NCBI GenBank assembly: GCA_964555685.1
Contig: CAZKTO010000010.1
Coordinates: 1 to 58,994, forward strand
From: CAZKTO01 sp964555685
GTDB taxonomy: Bacteria; Chloroflexota; Dehalococcoidia; SHYB01
Length of the DNA stretch: 58,994 bases
Reading direction: 5' to 3'
Positions 49,367 through 57,323 of the stretch are shown here, one piece after another; positions within the stretch are counted from its first letter, which is position 1, and every line of letters starts with the position of its first letter. Under the pieces are notes generated by a model. The model was not told the origin of the DNA. It ran no database searches and saw only the letters and a program-made list of their open reading frames with translations. The position numbers were made by a program, and so were the translations under genes.

Positions 49367-49699
49367 TCAGTGCCAGACGGCCTTGACGCCGTCCTGCATG
49401 AGGAGATCGACGAGGTGATCGACGTTGCTGACCTGGATACCGGGGAGCAGCGCGTCCTTGCCGATGGCGCGCTCTCTCAGGCAGAAGTCGTCGGCCAGGA
49501 CCTGGACCTTCTTGGCGCCGGCGACCTTGGCCAGGGGGTTCTGGCCGATCCCCTTGCGGGCCATGAGGACGCTGTTCTGGAGCAGGAAGAGGGTAACGTC
49601 GTTGGCGGCGCCGGCCAGGCCGCGGGCCTGGTCGCAGAAGTAGGCGGCGTCGGCGTACTCGAAGCAGTCGCGGGAGGCGATGAGCAGGTACTTCCCCAA
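49367..49699 (-). CDS. DsrE/DsrH-like family protein
   Basis: The 110-aa protein starts with TTG at 49699, chosen because AAAGGAGG lies 4 nt upstream. It has GKYLLIASRDCFEYADAAYF, GAANDVTLFLLQNSVLMARKG and AKKVQVLADDFCLRERAIGK, with Cys in DDFCLRER at the usual sulfur-carrier place. It leads the DsrE-like trio, followed by the selenoprotein member and the Cys-less member. Family members relay persulfide sulfur in tRNA thiolation or dissimilatory sulfur oxidation; no other dsr or tus genes are present here to decide. Confidence 0.8.
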   Translation of the reverse strand: MGKYLLIASRDCFEYADAAYFCDQARGLAGAANDVTLFLLQNSVLMARKGIGQNPLAKVAGAKKVQVLADDFCLRERAIGKDALLPGIQVSNVDHLVDLLMQDGVKAVWH

Positions 49700-49789
49700 G
49701 GCTCCTCCTTTGCGCACGTTGGCTGGGCCACGTGATGAACCGGCTGGCGACGGGCTATTCTACCACTGTGACGCGCGCGGCGTAGCCGG

Positions 49790-51046
49790 TCAGATGACGC
49801 CCAGCTCGGCCAGGGCGTTCAGCCGTTCGAGGCTCAGGCCCATCTCGCGGTGGTAGACGGCGACGTTGTCCTCGCCCAGGAGGGGGGCGCGGCGCCGGAT
49901 GCGCCAGGGCGTGCGCTTCATGACGAACGGTGCGCCCGGGTAGGTGAAGCTGCGGCCCAGCTCCGGGTGCTCGACCTCGGCGAAGAAGCGACGCTCCTTC
50001 AGGTGCGCATCGTCCAGCAGGTCGGAGGGGGCGCGGACAGCGGTCCAGGCGAGCTTTCGGGTCTGGCCGCCGTGAAAGACCTCGCCGGCGGTGAGGCGCG
50101 CGCAGAGGCGTCCGACGGTGGCCATCAGCACCGGCATCTTGGGCCGCAGCACGTCCGGGTCCAGGTAGCGGTCGTCCTTGAACTCGCCGGCGAGACCGTG
50201 CTCATCCAGCCACTGGACCAGGGCCAGGAACTGCTCCGGCGTGATCCCGGAAAGGAAGCAGTTGGCGTAGCGGCCGTCCTTGCAGAGGAACTGGACGGGC
50301 GGCGAGCCCGTGAGGTTGGCGTGGCGGCCCGTCTGGCGCCGCCGGTCCTGGCGCCGGGCGACGAAGTCCGGGAAGGCCCCCTCGGTGCAGGTGGCGAGGG
50401 CGTCGTTGGCGGCCACGTCGATGACGTCGCCGTCGCCCCGCAGGTCTCGGTTGTAGAGGGCGATGAGGATGGCGATGAAGGCGTAGTGGTCGCCGGTGTG
50501 CCAGGCGTTGCCGCCGCCGGGGGCGATGGGCGTGTCGTTGGGGTCGTCGGGGGGGTCGTAGCCGCAGACGCCCATCTGGCCGCCGCTGGCCATGAGGGTG
50601 AGGTCGGAAGCCTTGTATCGGGCCCAGGGGCCCGTCTGCCCGAAGGGTGTGAGGGCGCAGTATACGAGGCGCGGGTTCTGGGGGCGGAGCTGCTGGGGGC
50701 CGAGGCCGCGGGCCGCCATCTCCCCGGGCGGCAGCGTCTCCAGCACGACGTCGGCGTCGCGGGCGAGCTGGCGGAAGAGGCGCTGGGCGTCGGGCGTATC
50801 GAGGTTGAGGGTGACGCTGCGCTTGCTGGTGTTGTAGTGCCAGAAGTGCAGGCTGGCGTTGGGGCCGGGCCGGTCCTGGAAGAAGGGGCCGATGCGCCGG
50901 GCCGGGGAGCCCTCCGGCGGCTCGACCTTGATGACGCCGGCGCCCAGGTCCGCGAGGAGCTTGCCGCAGTGCTGGCCCTGGAGGGCCGCGACCTCGAGGA
51001 CGCGCAGGCCGGCCAGGGGGCCGGTCGCCAGCGAGATATGGTCCAC
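49790..51046 (-). CDS. CaiB/BaiF family CoA-transferase with canonical Asp
   Basis: The 418-aa protein has GLRVLEVAALQGQHCGKLLADLGAGVIKVEPPEG, LVYCALTPFGQTGPWARYKASDL and GDGDVIDVAANDALAT. It is the only CoA-transferase in the window with Asp at the nucleophile position. The GTG at 51046 has no clear Shine-Dalgarno. A stretch of 396 bp (50497-50892) is identical to part of the paralogue at 51675-52934, while the flanks differ. It is the last gene of a four-gene minus-strand operon with two other CoA-transferases and a DinB-like protein. Confidence 0.88.
   Translation of the reverse strand: MDHISLATGPLAGLRVLEVAALQGQHCGKLLADLGAGVIKVEPPEGSPARRIGPFFQDRPGPNASLHFWHYNTSKRSVTLNLDTPDAQRLFRQLARDADVVLETLPPGEMAARGLGPQQLRPQNPRLVYCALTPFGQTGPWARYKASDLTLMASGGQMGVCGYDPPDDPNDTPIAPGGGNAWHTGDHYAFIAILIALYNRDLRGDGDVIDVAANDALATCTEGAFPDFVARRQDRRRQTGRHANLTGSPPVQFLCKDGRYANCFLSGITPEQFLALVQWLDEHGLAGEFKDDRYLDPDVLRPKMPVLMATVGRLCARLTAGEVFHGGQTRKLAWTAVRAPSDLLDDAHLKERRFFAEVEHPELGRSFTYPGAPFVMKRTPWRIRRRAPLLGEDNVAVYHREMGLSLERLNALAELGVI
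50497..50892. repeat. 396-bp tract identical to 52382-52777
   Basis: By direct comparison, every base matches the paralogous gene at a fixed offset of 1885. Divergence resumes abruptly at both ends. Confidence 0.85.
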
Positions 51047-51069
51047 GTCTGACCGAACCCTGGCCAGGA

Positions 51070-51642
51070 CTAGGGCTTTCGGCCTGTCAGCGCGATGAGC
51101 TTGTCCTGCGGACTGGCCGTGGCCGGAACAGGCACCGCCGGGGCAAAAATCCCCAACTGGCGCGAGCCATCGATGATGGGCGCCAGGGCCAGCGCCGCCG
51201 CAACCAGGTGCGGTTCGAGCCGCGTGCCCTGCCCCGTGGCCTTCGCCAAGTCCCAGCGGTGCACCAGGAGGTCCATGAAGGGCATCATGAGGAACTGCCC
51301 GCCGGTCATCTTCCCAAAGGGCGTTTCCAACTGGTTCTCCATCGCGCCCGGCGCCTTGACCACCGCGAGGACGCCGCGCACGCGGGCGTCGAACGCGGGC
51401 ACGGCGCCTTCCTTGGGAAGGGGCTCGTTCACCTGCGTGTCGTCTCCGGTCACGTTACCGGTGAACACCCCATGGACGAACTCCGCCACCTTGAGGTTGT
51501 GTACGACGAGGGCTTTCACGCTCCACTCGGCGCACGGCGTGGGACTGTTGAGCTGCGACTCCTTCACAGCGGCCAAGGTGGCGCGGAACCTTCGGGCGGC
51601 CTCCTCGTACAGCGATACCGGGTCCGGCGTCTTCTGCGTCAT
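51070..51642 (-). CDS. DinB/maleylpyruvate-isomerase-like protein (TIGR03086 type)
   Basis: The 190-aa protein has PDPVSLYEEAARRFRATLAAV, SPTPCAEWSVKALVVHNLKVAEF (family metal site: PTPC.EW and the His), MMPFMDLLVHRWDLAKATGQG and PQDKLIALTGRKP. It is a compact member of the mycothiol-dependent isomerase-like family. The ATG at 51642 follows GGAGG. It lies between two near-identical CoA-transferases, which places it in the same acyl-CoA pathway; isomerisation of a thiol- or CoA-adduct is a guess. A longer, distant relative is at 5094-5933. Confidence 0.8.
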   Translation of the reverse strand: MTQKTPDPVSLYEEAARRFRATLAAVKESQLNSPTPCAEWSVKALVVHNLKVAEFVHGVFTGNVTGDDTQVNEPLPKEGAVPAFDARVRGVLAVVKAPGAMENQLETPFGKMTGGQFLMMPFMDLLVHRWDLAKATGQGTRLEPHLVAAALALAPIIDGSRQLGIFAPAVPVPATASPQDKLIALTGRKP

Positions 51643-51674
51643 GGGAACCTCCATTCGGTTCGTTGAGCGTTTGT

Positions 51675-52934
51675 TCATATCACTCCGGCTTCCGCCAGGG
51701 CGTTCAGCCGTTCGAGGCTCAGGCCCAGCTCGCGGTGGTAGACGGCGACGTTGTCCTCGCCCAGGAGAGGGGCGCGGCGCCGGATGCGCCAGGGCGTGCG
51801 CTTCATAACGAACGGTGCGCCGGGGTAGGTGAAGCTGCGGCCCAGCTCCGGGTGCTCGACCTCGAGGAAGAAGCCCCTGTCCTCGAGATGGGCGTCGCCC
51901 GGCAGTTCCGAGGGCGCCCGCACGACGGTCCAGGCGAACTTTCGTTTCTGGCCGCCGTGGAAGATCTCCGTGGCCGTGTGCGACGAGCAGAGCCGCTGGA
52001 CGGTCTCCATGACGAGCCCCATCTTGCCGCGGAGCACCTCCGGATCGATGAGCGAATCGTCCTTGAGCTCGCCCGCCAGGCCCGCCTCGTCCAGCCACTG
52101 GACGAGGCTCTGGAACTCCTCGGGCTTGATGCGCGGGAAGAAGCAGTTGGCGTACTGGCCGTCCTGGCAGTGGAGCTGGACGGTGGGGGAGCTGCCCAGG
52201 CTGGCGTGGCGTCCCGTCTGGCGCACCAGGTCCTGCCCGCTGGAGACGTAGCGCGGGAAGGCGTGCTCCGTGCACAGGGCGATGGCCTCATGGACCGAGA
52301 GGTCGATGACGTCGCCCACGCCTCGAAGGTCGCGGTTGTAGAGGGCGATGAGGAGCGAGATGAAGGCGTAGTTGTCGCCCATGTGCCAGGCGTTGCCGCC
52401 GCCGGGGGCGATGGGCGTGTCGTTGGGGTCGTCGGGGGGGTCGTAGCCGCAGACGCCCATCTGGCCGCCGCTGGCCATGAGGGTGAGGTCGGAAGCCTTG
52501 TATCGGGCCCAGGGGCCCGTCTGCCCGAAGGGTGTGAGGGCGCAGTATACGAGGCGCGGGTTCTGGGGGCGGAGCTGCTGGGGGCCGAGGCCGCGGGCCG
52601 CCATCTCCCCGGGCGGCAGCGTCTCCAGCACGACGTCGGCGTCGCGGGCGAGCTGGCGGAAGAGGCGCTGGGCGTCGGGCGTATCGAGGTTGAGGGTGAC
52701 GCTGCGCTTGCTGGTGTTGTAGTGCCAGAAGTGCAGGCTGGCGTTGGGGCCGGGCCGGTCCTGGAAGAAGGGGCCGACGCGCCGGGCCGGGGAGCCCTGG
52801 GGCGGCTCGACCTTGATGACGTCGGCGCCCAGGTCGGCCAGGAGCCGGCCGCAGTGCTGGCCGGCCTCGCCGGCGATCTCGATCACCCGGAGATCGTCCA
52901 GGGCCTGGCGCGCCGGGGCCGTCTGGGGACTCAT
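51675..52934 (-). CDS. CaiB/BaiF family CoA-transferase
   Basis: The 419-aa paralogue of the 49790 gene has LRVIEIAGEAGQHCGRLLADLGADVIKVEPPQG, then identical central sequence, and GVGDVIDLSVHEAIA with Glu where its twin has Asp. The C-terminal 40 residues (FTYPGAPFVMKRTPWRIRRR ...) are again almost the same. Its ATG overlaps the stop of the upstream CoA-transferase (ATGA). The mosaic of identical and diverged blocks points to gene conversion between the two copies. Confidence 0.88.
   Translation of the reverse strand: MSPQTAPARQALDDLRVIEIAGEAGQHCGRLLADLGADVIKVEPPQGSPARRVGPFFQDRPGPNASLHFWHYNTSKRSVTLNLDTPDAQRLFRQLARDADVVLETLPPGEMAARGLGPQQLRPQNPRLVYCALTPFGQTGPWARYKASDLTLMASGGQMGVCGYDPPDDPNDTPIAPGGGNAWHMGDNYAFISLLIALYNRDLRGVGDVIDLSVHEAIALCTEHAFPRYVSSGQDLVRQTGRHASLGSSPTVQLHCQDGQYANCFFPRIKPEEFQSLVQWLDEAGLAGELKDDSLIDPEVLRGKMGLVMETVQRLCSSHTATEIFHGGQKRKFAWTVVRAPSELPGDAHLEDRGFFLEVEHPELGRSFTYPGAPFVMKRTPWRIRRRAPLLGEDNVAVYHRELGLSLERLNALAEAGVI
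52382..52777. repeat. 396-bp tract identical to 50497-50892
   Basis: Second member of the identical pair, encoding from FFQDRPGPNAS to GGGNAWH in both proteins. Confidence 0.85.
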
Positions 52935-54286
52935 CGCGACGCCTCCATGCGGACCATGTTGCGGGGCCAGAAGAGCCCGGCGGCGTCGCCCGCGGCCACC
53001 TCGGATTCGGAGAGGCCCAGGACCTCTTTGAGCACATAGTCGTTGTCCTGGCCCAGGAGGGGCCCGTGACGCCAGACCTCCCACGGCGCGTTCTCCATGC
53101 GCATCGGCATCCCCTCGTAGATGCGCTCGCCGAGGATGGGGTGCGCCGCGCGCGCGGCGAAGGCGCCGCGGTGGCGGAGCTGCGGGTCGCGCTCGACGCG
53201 GTCGCTCATGGACTGGACGGGGGCCGCCGGGACGCCCGCCGCCTGGAGCCGCTCCATGACCTCGTACTTGTTCAGCGTCTTGGTCCAGGCCTCGATCTGG
53301 GGGTCCATCTCGTCCTGGTGCTCCAGGCGTCCCAGGAGCGTGGCGAACTTGGGGTCGGAGGCCCAGGCCGGTCTGCCCATGACTTGGACCAGGGCGCGCC
53401 ACTCCTCGTCGGTGAAGCAGGCGATGACGCACCAGTCGTTGCGGCCGGGCCCCGGCGCGTCGGGGCGCCCCGCGCACCGGTAGGAGTTGTGGGGCGCCGC
53501 GTGGGGCCCGCGATAGGTGTTGGTAAGGGGCGTGCCGGGCCAGTGGGTCCGGTTCCCGGGAGGTACGCCCGGGCGCCGGGTGGCGCGGCCGTTGACCGTG
53601 TAGTCCAGGATCGCCGCGCCGGTCAGGGTGCAGCCGACCTCCACCTGGGCTAAGTCGACGTGCTGGCCCTCGCCGGTGCGGTTTCGGTGATGGAGCGCCG
53701 CCAGGATGGCCATGGCGCCGTAGTATCCGGCGGTGTGATCCATGTAGGAGTAGCCCCAGCCGGCGGGCGCCCGGTCCGGGAGGCCGGAGAGGAAGGTGAG
53801 GCCGGAGAGGGCCTGGACGGCCGGGCCCCAGGTGTCGTAGTCGCGGTAGGGGCCGCTGTGGCCGAAGCCCGCCATGCTGACGTAGATGATGGCTGGGTTG
53901 ACCCGGCGGAGCTGCTCGTAGCTGAGGCCCCGCTCCTCGAAGACGCGCGAGCTGAAGTTCTCGACGACGACGTCCGAGACGGCGATGAGGCGCCGGATGA
54001 TGGCGAGGCCGTCCGGATGGCGGACGTTCAGGGTGGCGCTCAGCTTGTCGCAGTTGAAGTTGTTGAAATCGGCGTTGGTGTTGAGGCTGGGGGTGATGCC
54101 AGCTGGGGTGGAGAGGGCCGAGCCAAGGCGGATCATGTCCGGGTGCTCGGGCCACTCGATCTTGAAGACCTCGGCGCCGAACATGGCGAGGATGCGCGTC
54201 GTCTGGGGGCCCGCGCGGACCCAGGTGAAGTCGACGACGCGGAGGCCGGCCAGCGCCCCGTTGGTCAGCACCGTTCCTCGCTCCAT
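52931..54286 (-). CDS. CaiB/BaiF family CoA-transferase
   Basis: The 451-aa first gene of the operon begins GLRVVDFTWVRAGPQTTRILAMFGAEVFKIEWPEH. It has VVENFSSRVFEERGLSYEQL, IIYVSMAGFGHSGPYRDYDTWGPAVQALSGL and GEGQHVDLAQVEVG (Glu at the nucleophile). The ATG at 54286 follows GGAGGGAGG. The palindrome CCCCGGCGCGTCGGGG at 53450-53465 falls in a loop (AGRPDAPGPG) that lengthens the protein. It belongs to the FTWVRAGP subtype and is coupled to a LADLGADV-type partner, repeating the pairing seen elsewhere. Confidence 0.88.
   Translation of the reverse strand: MERGTVLTNGALAGLRVVDFTWVRAGPQTTRILAMFGAEVFKIEWPEHPDMIRLGSALSTPAGITPSLNTNADFNNFNCDKLSATLNVRHPDGLAIIRRLIAVSDVVVENFSSRVFEERGLSYEQLRRVNPAIIYVSMAGFGHSGPYRDYDTWGPAVQALSGLTFLSGLPDRAPAGWGYSYMDHTAGYYGAMAILAALHHRNRTGEGQHVDLAQVEVGCTLTGAAILDYTVNGRATRRPGVPPGNRTHWPGTPLTNTYRGPHAAPHNSYRCAGRPDAPGPGRNDWCVIACFTDEEWRALVQVMGRPAWASDPKFATLLGRLEHQDEMDPQIEAWTKTLNKYEVMERLQAAGVPAAPVQSMSDRVERDPQLRHRGAFAARAAHPILGERIYEGMPMRMENAPWEVWRHGPLLGQDNDYVLKEVLGLSESEVAAGDAAGLFWPRNMVRMEASR
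53450..53465. repeat. CCCCG-CGGGG palindrome, copy 9
   Basis: CCCCGGCGCGTCGGGG in frame inside the CoA-transferase gene. Confidence 0.6.
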
Positions 54287-54398
54287 GGGAGAGCCTCCCT
54301 CCTGGGACCGCTGAGAGCGCGGCCCCGCCTCCGGCATTTCGAGGGAATACTACGCTATTCGCGGTGAAACGCAACGGGGGAAAAGGAGGGACTGGGAG

Positions 54399-55127
54399 CT
54401 AGGAGTGGGGGACAGGGTTCAGCAGGTCGGCGACGCGGGGCCAGTCGAGCACGGCGCGGTGACCGCCCTCATCGAAGACCAGGTTCCTGGCGCCTGGGAT
54501 GTGCGACGACCATCGGCTGCGCGCGCGGACGTTGACCAGCGGGACGCCCGCGTGACGGATGGAGCCGATGCGCCGGCGAAGTCCGTGAATATCGAGCTGG
54601 TCGTGCTGGAGAAACCACCGGGCGTAGAGCGCCATGGGCCTGCCGAGGACGGGCGCCCGGCCCATGCGCTCGCACCAGCGCTTGGTCGCCGCCTCCAGCC
54701 GGATGCCCAGGTGGGCCGCGACCGAGATGGCGGGATCGAGAGCGACGGCCTGCCGGATGCCGGGGTTGGCCGCGCCTCCGGCGATGTCCGCCAGCGTTTG
54801 GAGCACCACGGCGCCTCCCTTGCTATGGCCGACGACGGTGGCGCCGCCGAGGCCCTTGAGCTCCCGGACGAGCCGTCGCGCCGCCAGGCGGACCGATGCG
54901 CCGATGCACGCCCTCCGCGACCGGGCCGAGTCCTCGGCGAAGGAGAGGGCCTTCCAGTCCACGAGGCGTCCCGTGGCCCAGCTATAGGCGTAGGCCCGGC
55001 CCCCGGCGGAGGGCCGCCGCGCCAGCGCATCGAAGTCCTCGAAGCGGCCGCCCCGGCCGTGGATGAAGACCAACGCCGCCTCTTGCGGGGGCGCGGCGCC
55101 GTTTGGGGTGCGATGCGCGGTAGACAC
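54399..55127 (-). CDS. Alpha/beta-hydrolase (lipase-like)
   Basis: The product of about 242 aa has AALVFIHGRGGRFEDFDALA with the oxyanion region, VVGHSKGGAVVLQTLADIAG as nucleophile elbow (Ser), AVALDPAISVAAHLG and a late NLVFDEGGHRAVLDWP (Asp and His). No signal peptide is visible, so it is probably intracellular, acting on esters or thioesters. The start is uncertain: GTG at 55127 is used, with GTG at 55139 possible but only one base from AGGAG. It is divergent from dodecin and downstream of no operon. Confidence 0.72.
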   Translation of the reverse strand: MSTAHRTPNGAAPPQEAALVFIHGRGGRFEDFDALARRPSAGGRAYAYSWATGRLVDWKALSFAEDSARSRRACIGASVRLAARRLVRELKGLGGATVVGHSKGGAVVLQTLADIAGGAANPGIRQAVALDPAISVAAHLGIRLEAATKRWCERMGRAPVLGRPMALYARWFLQHDQLDIHGLRRRIGSIRHAGVPLVNVRARSRWSSHIPGARNLVFDEGGHRAVLDWPRVADLLNPVPHS

Positions 55128-55354
55128 GAGCGAGGACACTCTCCTAAGCGCCGGCCGGCGCGGGGCGTGAGCTGGCCCGGGGTTCGGGACGCCCAACTAT
55201 CCTTTCCGCTGGAGCGTCCGTTGTCAAGCGCCTGCGCCGCCTGGCCCTTGGACTCGCCTCCTTGACGCCGTGGCCGAACATCGCCATACTCCCAGCGCTC
55301 AGGACGGCTGCGGCGCCACCGCCATTGGGCGATCTTTTGGACGAGGAGAGTGCG

Positions 55355-55585
55355 ATGCCGGGCAAGACCTACAAGCTGGTCGAGCTGGTCGGCGTTTCGG
55401 AAAAGGGCGTGGACGACGCCATCAAGAGCGCCATCGGGCGCGCGTCCCAGACGCTGAAGGGGCTGGACTGGTTCCAGGTGACGGAGGTCCGCGGCACCAT
55501 CTCCGGCGGGAAGCCCGCCCAGTTCCAGGTGACGATGAAGGTCGGCTTCCGGGTGATGTCGCCGGGGGAGCTCAAGGGCGCCTAG
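55355..55585 (+). CDS. Dodecin family flavin-binding protein
   Basis: The 76-aa protein matches dodecin along its full length: YKLVELVGVSEKGVDDAIKSAIGRASQTLKGLDWFQVTEVRGTI, then FQVTMKVGFRV. Dodecins form dodecameric shells that bind FMN or riboflavin between aromatic residues (here Trp in LDWFQV) and buffer free flavin; some also bind CoA. The ATG at 55355 follows GAGGAG. It is a single-gene unit in a window with several flavin enzymes. Confidence 0.92.
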   Translation: MPGKTYKLVELVGVSEKGVDDAIKSAIGRASQTLKGLDWFQVTEVRGTISGGKPAQFQVTMKVGFRVMSPGELKGA

Positions 55586-55651
55586 TCTGGCCGCTCTTCT
55601 CGCGCCGTATGCGGCGAGAGGCGGGCCCCGGCCCGGGGCCTCGTCCTCAGG

Positions 55652-56008
55652 TCAATCTTGGCTCACGCCGCCGGCGTCAGACCGGGGACGTTCCGGAGAA
55701 GAAGATGGCTGTGACCTCAGTAGCTCGGCCAGCGAGCCCGCCTCCTGGGCGAGCCTTTCGATCCTGGGCCCGATAGCCTGGTACCCTTCTACCGCAGAGA
55801 AGTGGCGTTCCAGCTCCTGGCGGATCAGCCGGTTGAGCGCCTCAATCTCTCGTGCGCGCTGCTCTAAATGCCGATACTGTTCCTCCAGCTCCTTGCGCAG
55901 GCGGCGCTCTTCCAGAAAGTGCTTTTGAAGCTCCTTGGCGTAGACCTCCAGTTGCTGGCGAGCCATCTGCTGGAAGGGCGGGGGTATCTCGCCTGTGCCG
56001 CCACTCAT
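55652..56008 (-). CDS. Coiled-coil protein of unknown function
   Basis: I do not recognise this 118-aa protein. Residues 14-100 form one long amphipathic helix with heptad-like pattern (QQLEVYAKELQKHFLEERRL; KELEEQYRHLEQRAREIEAL), rich in Glu, Arg and Leu, followed by a Ser/Pro tail. The ATG at 56008 has GGAGG upstream. It is 66 nt downstream of the CheY-like gene on the same strand and may be its effector or scaffold. The coiled-coil call is by eye. Confidence 0.65.
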   Translation of the reverse strand: MSGGTGEIPPPFQQMARQQLEVYAKELQKHFLEERRLRKELEEQYRHLEQRAREIEALNRLIRQELERHFSAVEGYQAIGPRIERLAQEAGSLAELLRSQPSSSPERPRSDAGGVSQD

Positions 56009-56074
56009 GCTCCTCCCGCCTTCTTTTGGTACGTTCGTACGGGCCTCGGTTCTAGGCCGAGACTGGGGAAAGAC

Positions 56075-56458
56075 CTATGCTTCCCCGGCCTGTTCCAAGA
56101 CGCTCTCCACTTTTTCTAAGAGCTCCGTTGGGTTGAAAGGCTTTGTGACGTAATCGTCTGCGCCGGCCTTCTTCGCTTCCTGACGGTCGTTGTCCTGCGT
56201 AAGGATCGTAAGCATCACGATCTTTATGTGGCTCGTCGTCGGGTCCGTCTTGAGAGCGCGACACACCTGGAACCCGTCTATCTTGGGCATCACGATGTCT
56301 AGGAAGATGAGGTCAGGCTTCTCCTTCCTCGCGACCTCCAGTGCCTCTTCGCCGTCCCGCGCTACCACCAGGCGGTAGCGCTCATCGCCGCCCAGCGTCG
56401 CGAGCAGCAGGTTCACCACTGCGGCCTCATCGTCGGCAATCATTACCTTGTGTGTCAC
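56075..56458 (-). CDS. Single-domain response regulator (CheY-like)
   Basis: The 127-aa receiver domain has the acidic pair in MIADDEAAVV, phosphoacceptor Asp in DLIFLDIVMPKIDG (about residue 54), Thr in VMLTILT and Lys in DDYVTKPFNP. There is no output domain, so it signals by protein contact, perhaps to the coiled-coil protein downstream. The GTG at 56458 follows AGGAGGGG. No cognate kinase is adjacent on the same transcript, although a histidine kinase lies 0.9 kb upstream. Confidence 0.93.
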   Translation of the reverse strand: MTHKVMIADDEAAVVNLLLATLGGDERYRLVVARDGEEALEVARKEKPDLIFLDIVMPKIDGFQVCRALKTDPTTSHIKIVMLTILTQDNDRQEAKKAGADDYVTKPFNPTELLEKVESVLEQAGEA

Positions 56459-56551
56459 AGTGACCCCTCCTGTGAGCTGAATAGTGTCACACCCCCCGCA
56501 CTCACGGAGTTCTGCACGGAGCGCGGAGCCCGCGGGACGGACGGGGTAACG

Positions 56552-56573
56552 GGGGCACGGCGCGCCGTGCCCC
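56552..56573. repeat. 22-bp perfect palindrome
   Basis: GGGGCACGGCG followed directly by its reverse complement, flanked by CCCTACG-type sequence, between the two response-regulator genes. It looks like a dispersed GC-rich element rather than an operator. Confidence 0.6.
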
Positions 56574-56652
56574 TACGAGTCTCGGGATAGGTTTCCCCAT
56601 TCCTTTGGCGCCCGGCGCAATGCTCAGTGCATCGAAGCTGCGCGCCGGCAAC

Positions 56653-57318
56653 CTACGGTTCGGCTAGCCCAAGGCGCACGGCTTGAATCGCCGCGTTCGT
56701 TCTGTCGGAGACGCCCAGTTTCTGGATAACTTGCTGAACGTACTTCTTCACCGTGACCTCTGCAAGGTGGAGCTCCCGGCAGATCTCCTTGTTCCCGTGC
56801 CCGCGAGCCAGAAGCCTCAGGACTTCAAGCTCTCTGGGCGTCAGATGCTCGACAAGGGATACGCTGGACTCCTGTTTCTTCCCTGCGGAGGCTCGTAGAA
56901 GGGCATCGATGGCGCATTTGAGGAGGCCGCTGCGGACCGTGGTTCCGCCATCCACCACCAAGCGGATGGCATGGCAGAGGAGCTCTCTGGAGACGTCCTT
57001 CGTCAAGTAGCCTGCGGCGCCGGCCTGGAGGGCCTCCACGACGTACATGTCGCTGTCGTACATGGTAAGCATGATGACTGGCGTGATGGGCCGGGCGCTC
57101 TTGATCCGCCGGACGGCCTCGGCGCCACTTATGCCGGGCATGCGGATGTCCATGAGCACAACGTCGGGATCGAGCTCGGTGGCCTTCGCAATGGCCTCCT
57201 CGCCGCTGGACGCCTCGCCGACCACGACGATATCGCGCTCCTCGGAGAGCATGGTCCGGACGCCCTCCCGGACCAGCGTGTGGTCGTCGACCAAAAGCAC
57301 GGTTGTCGTTCGTGGCAT
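56653..57318 (-). CDS. NarL/LuxR-type response regulator
   Basis: The 221-aa regulator has a receiver domain (VLLVDDHTLVREGV; phosphoacceptor in DVVLMDIRMPGISG; VIMLTMYDSD; AAGYLTKD) and a C-terminal LuxR HTH (LTPRELEVLRLLARGHGNKEICRELHLAEVTVKKYVQQVIQKLGV). It should bind DNA when phosphorylated by the kinase whose gene ends 6 nt upstream. The ATG at 57318 lacks its own Shine-Dalgarno, fitting translational coupling. The target genes are unknown. Confidence 0.93.
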   Translation of the reverse strand: MPRTTTVLLVDDHTLVREGVRTMLSEERDIVVVGEASSGEEAIAKATELDPDVVLMDIRMPGISGAEAVRRIKSARPITPVIMLTMYDSDMYVVEALQAGAAGYLTKDVSRELLCHAIRLVVDGGTTVRSGLLKCAIDALLRASAGKKQESSVSLVEHLTPRELEVLRLLARGHGNKEICRELHLAEVTVKKYVQQVIQKLGVSDRTNAAIQAVRLGLAEP

Positions 57319-57323
57319 TGATG

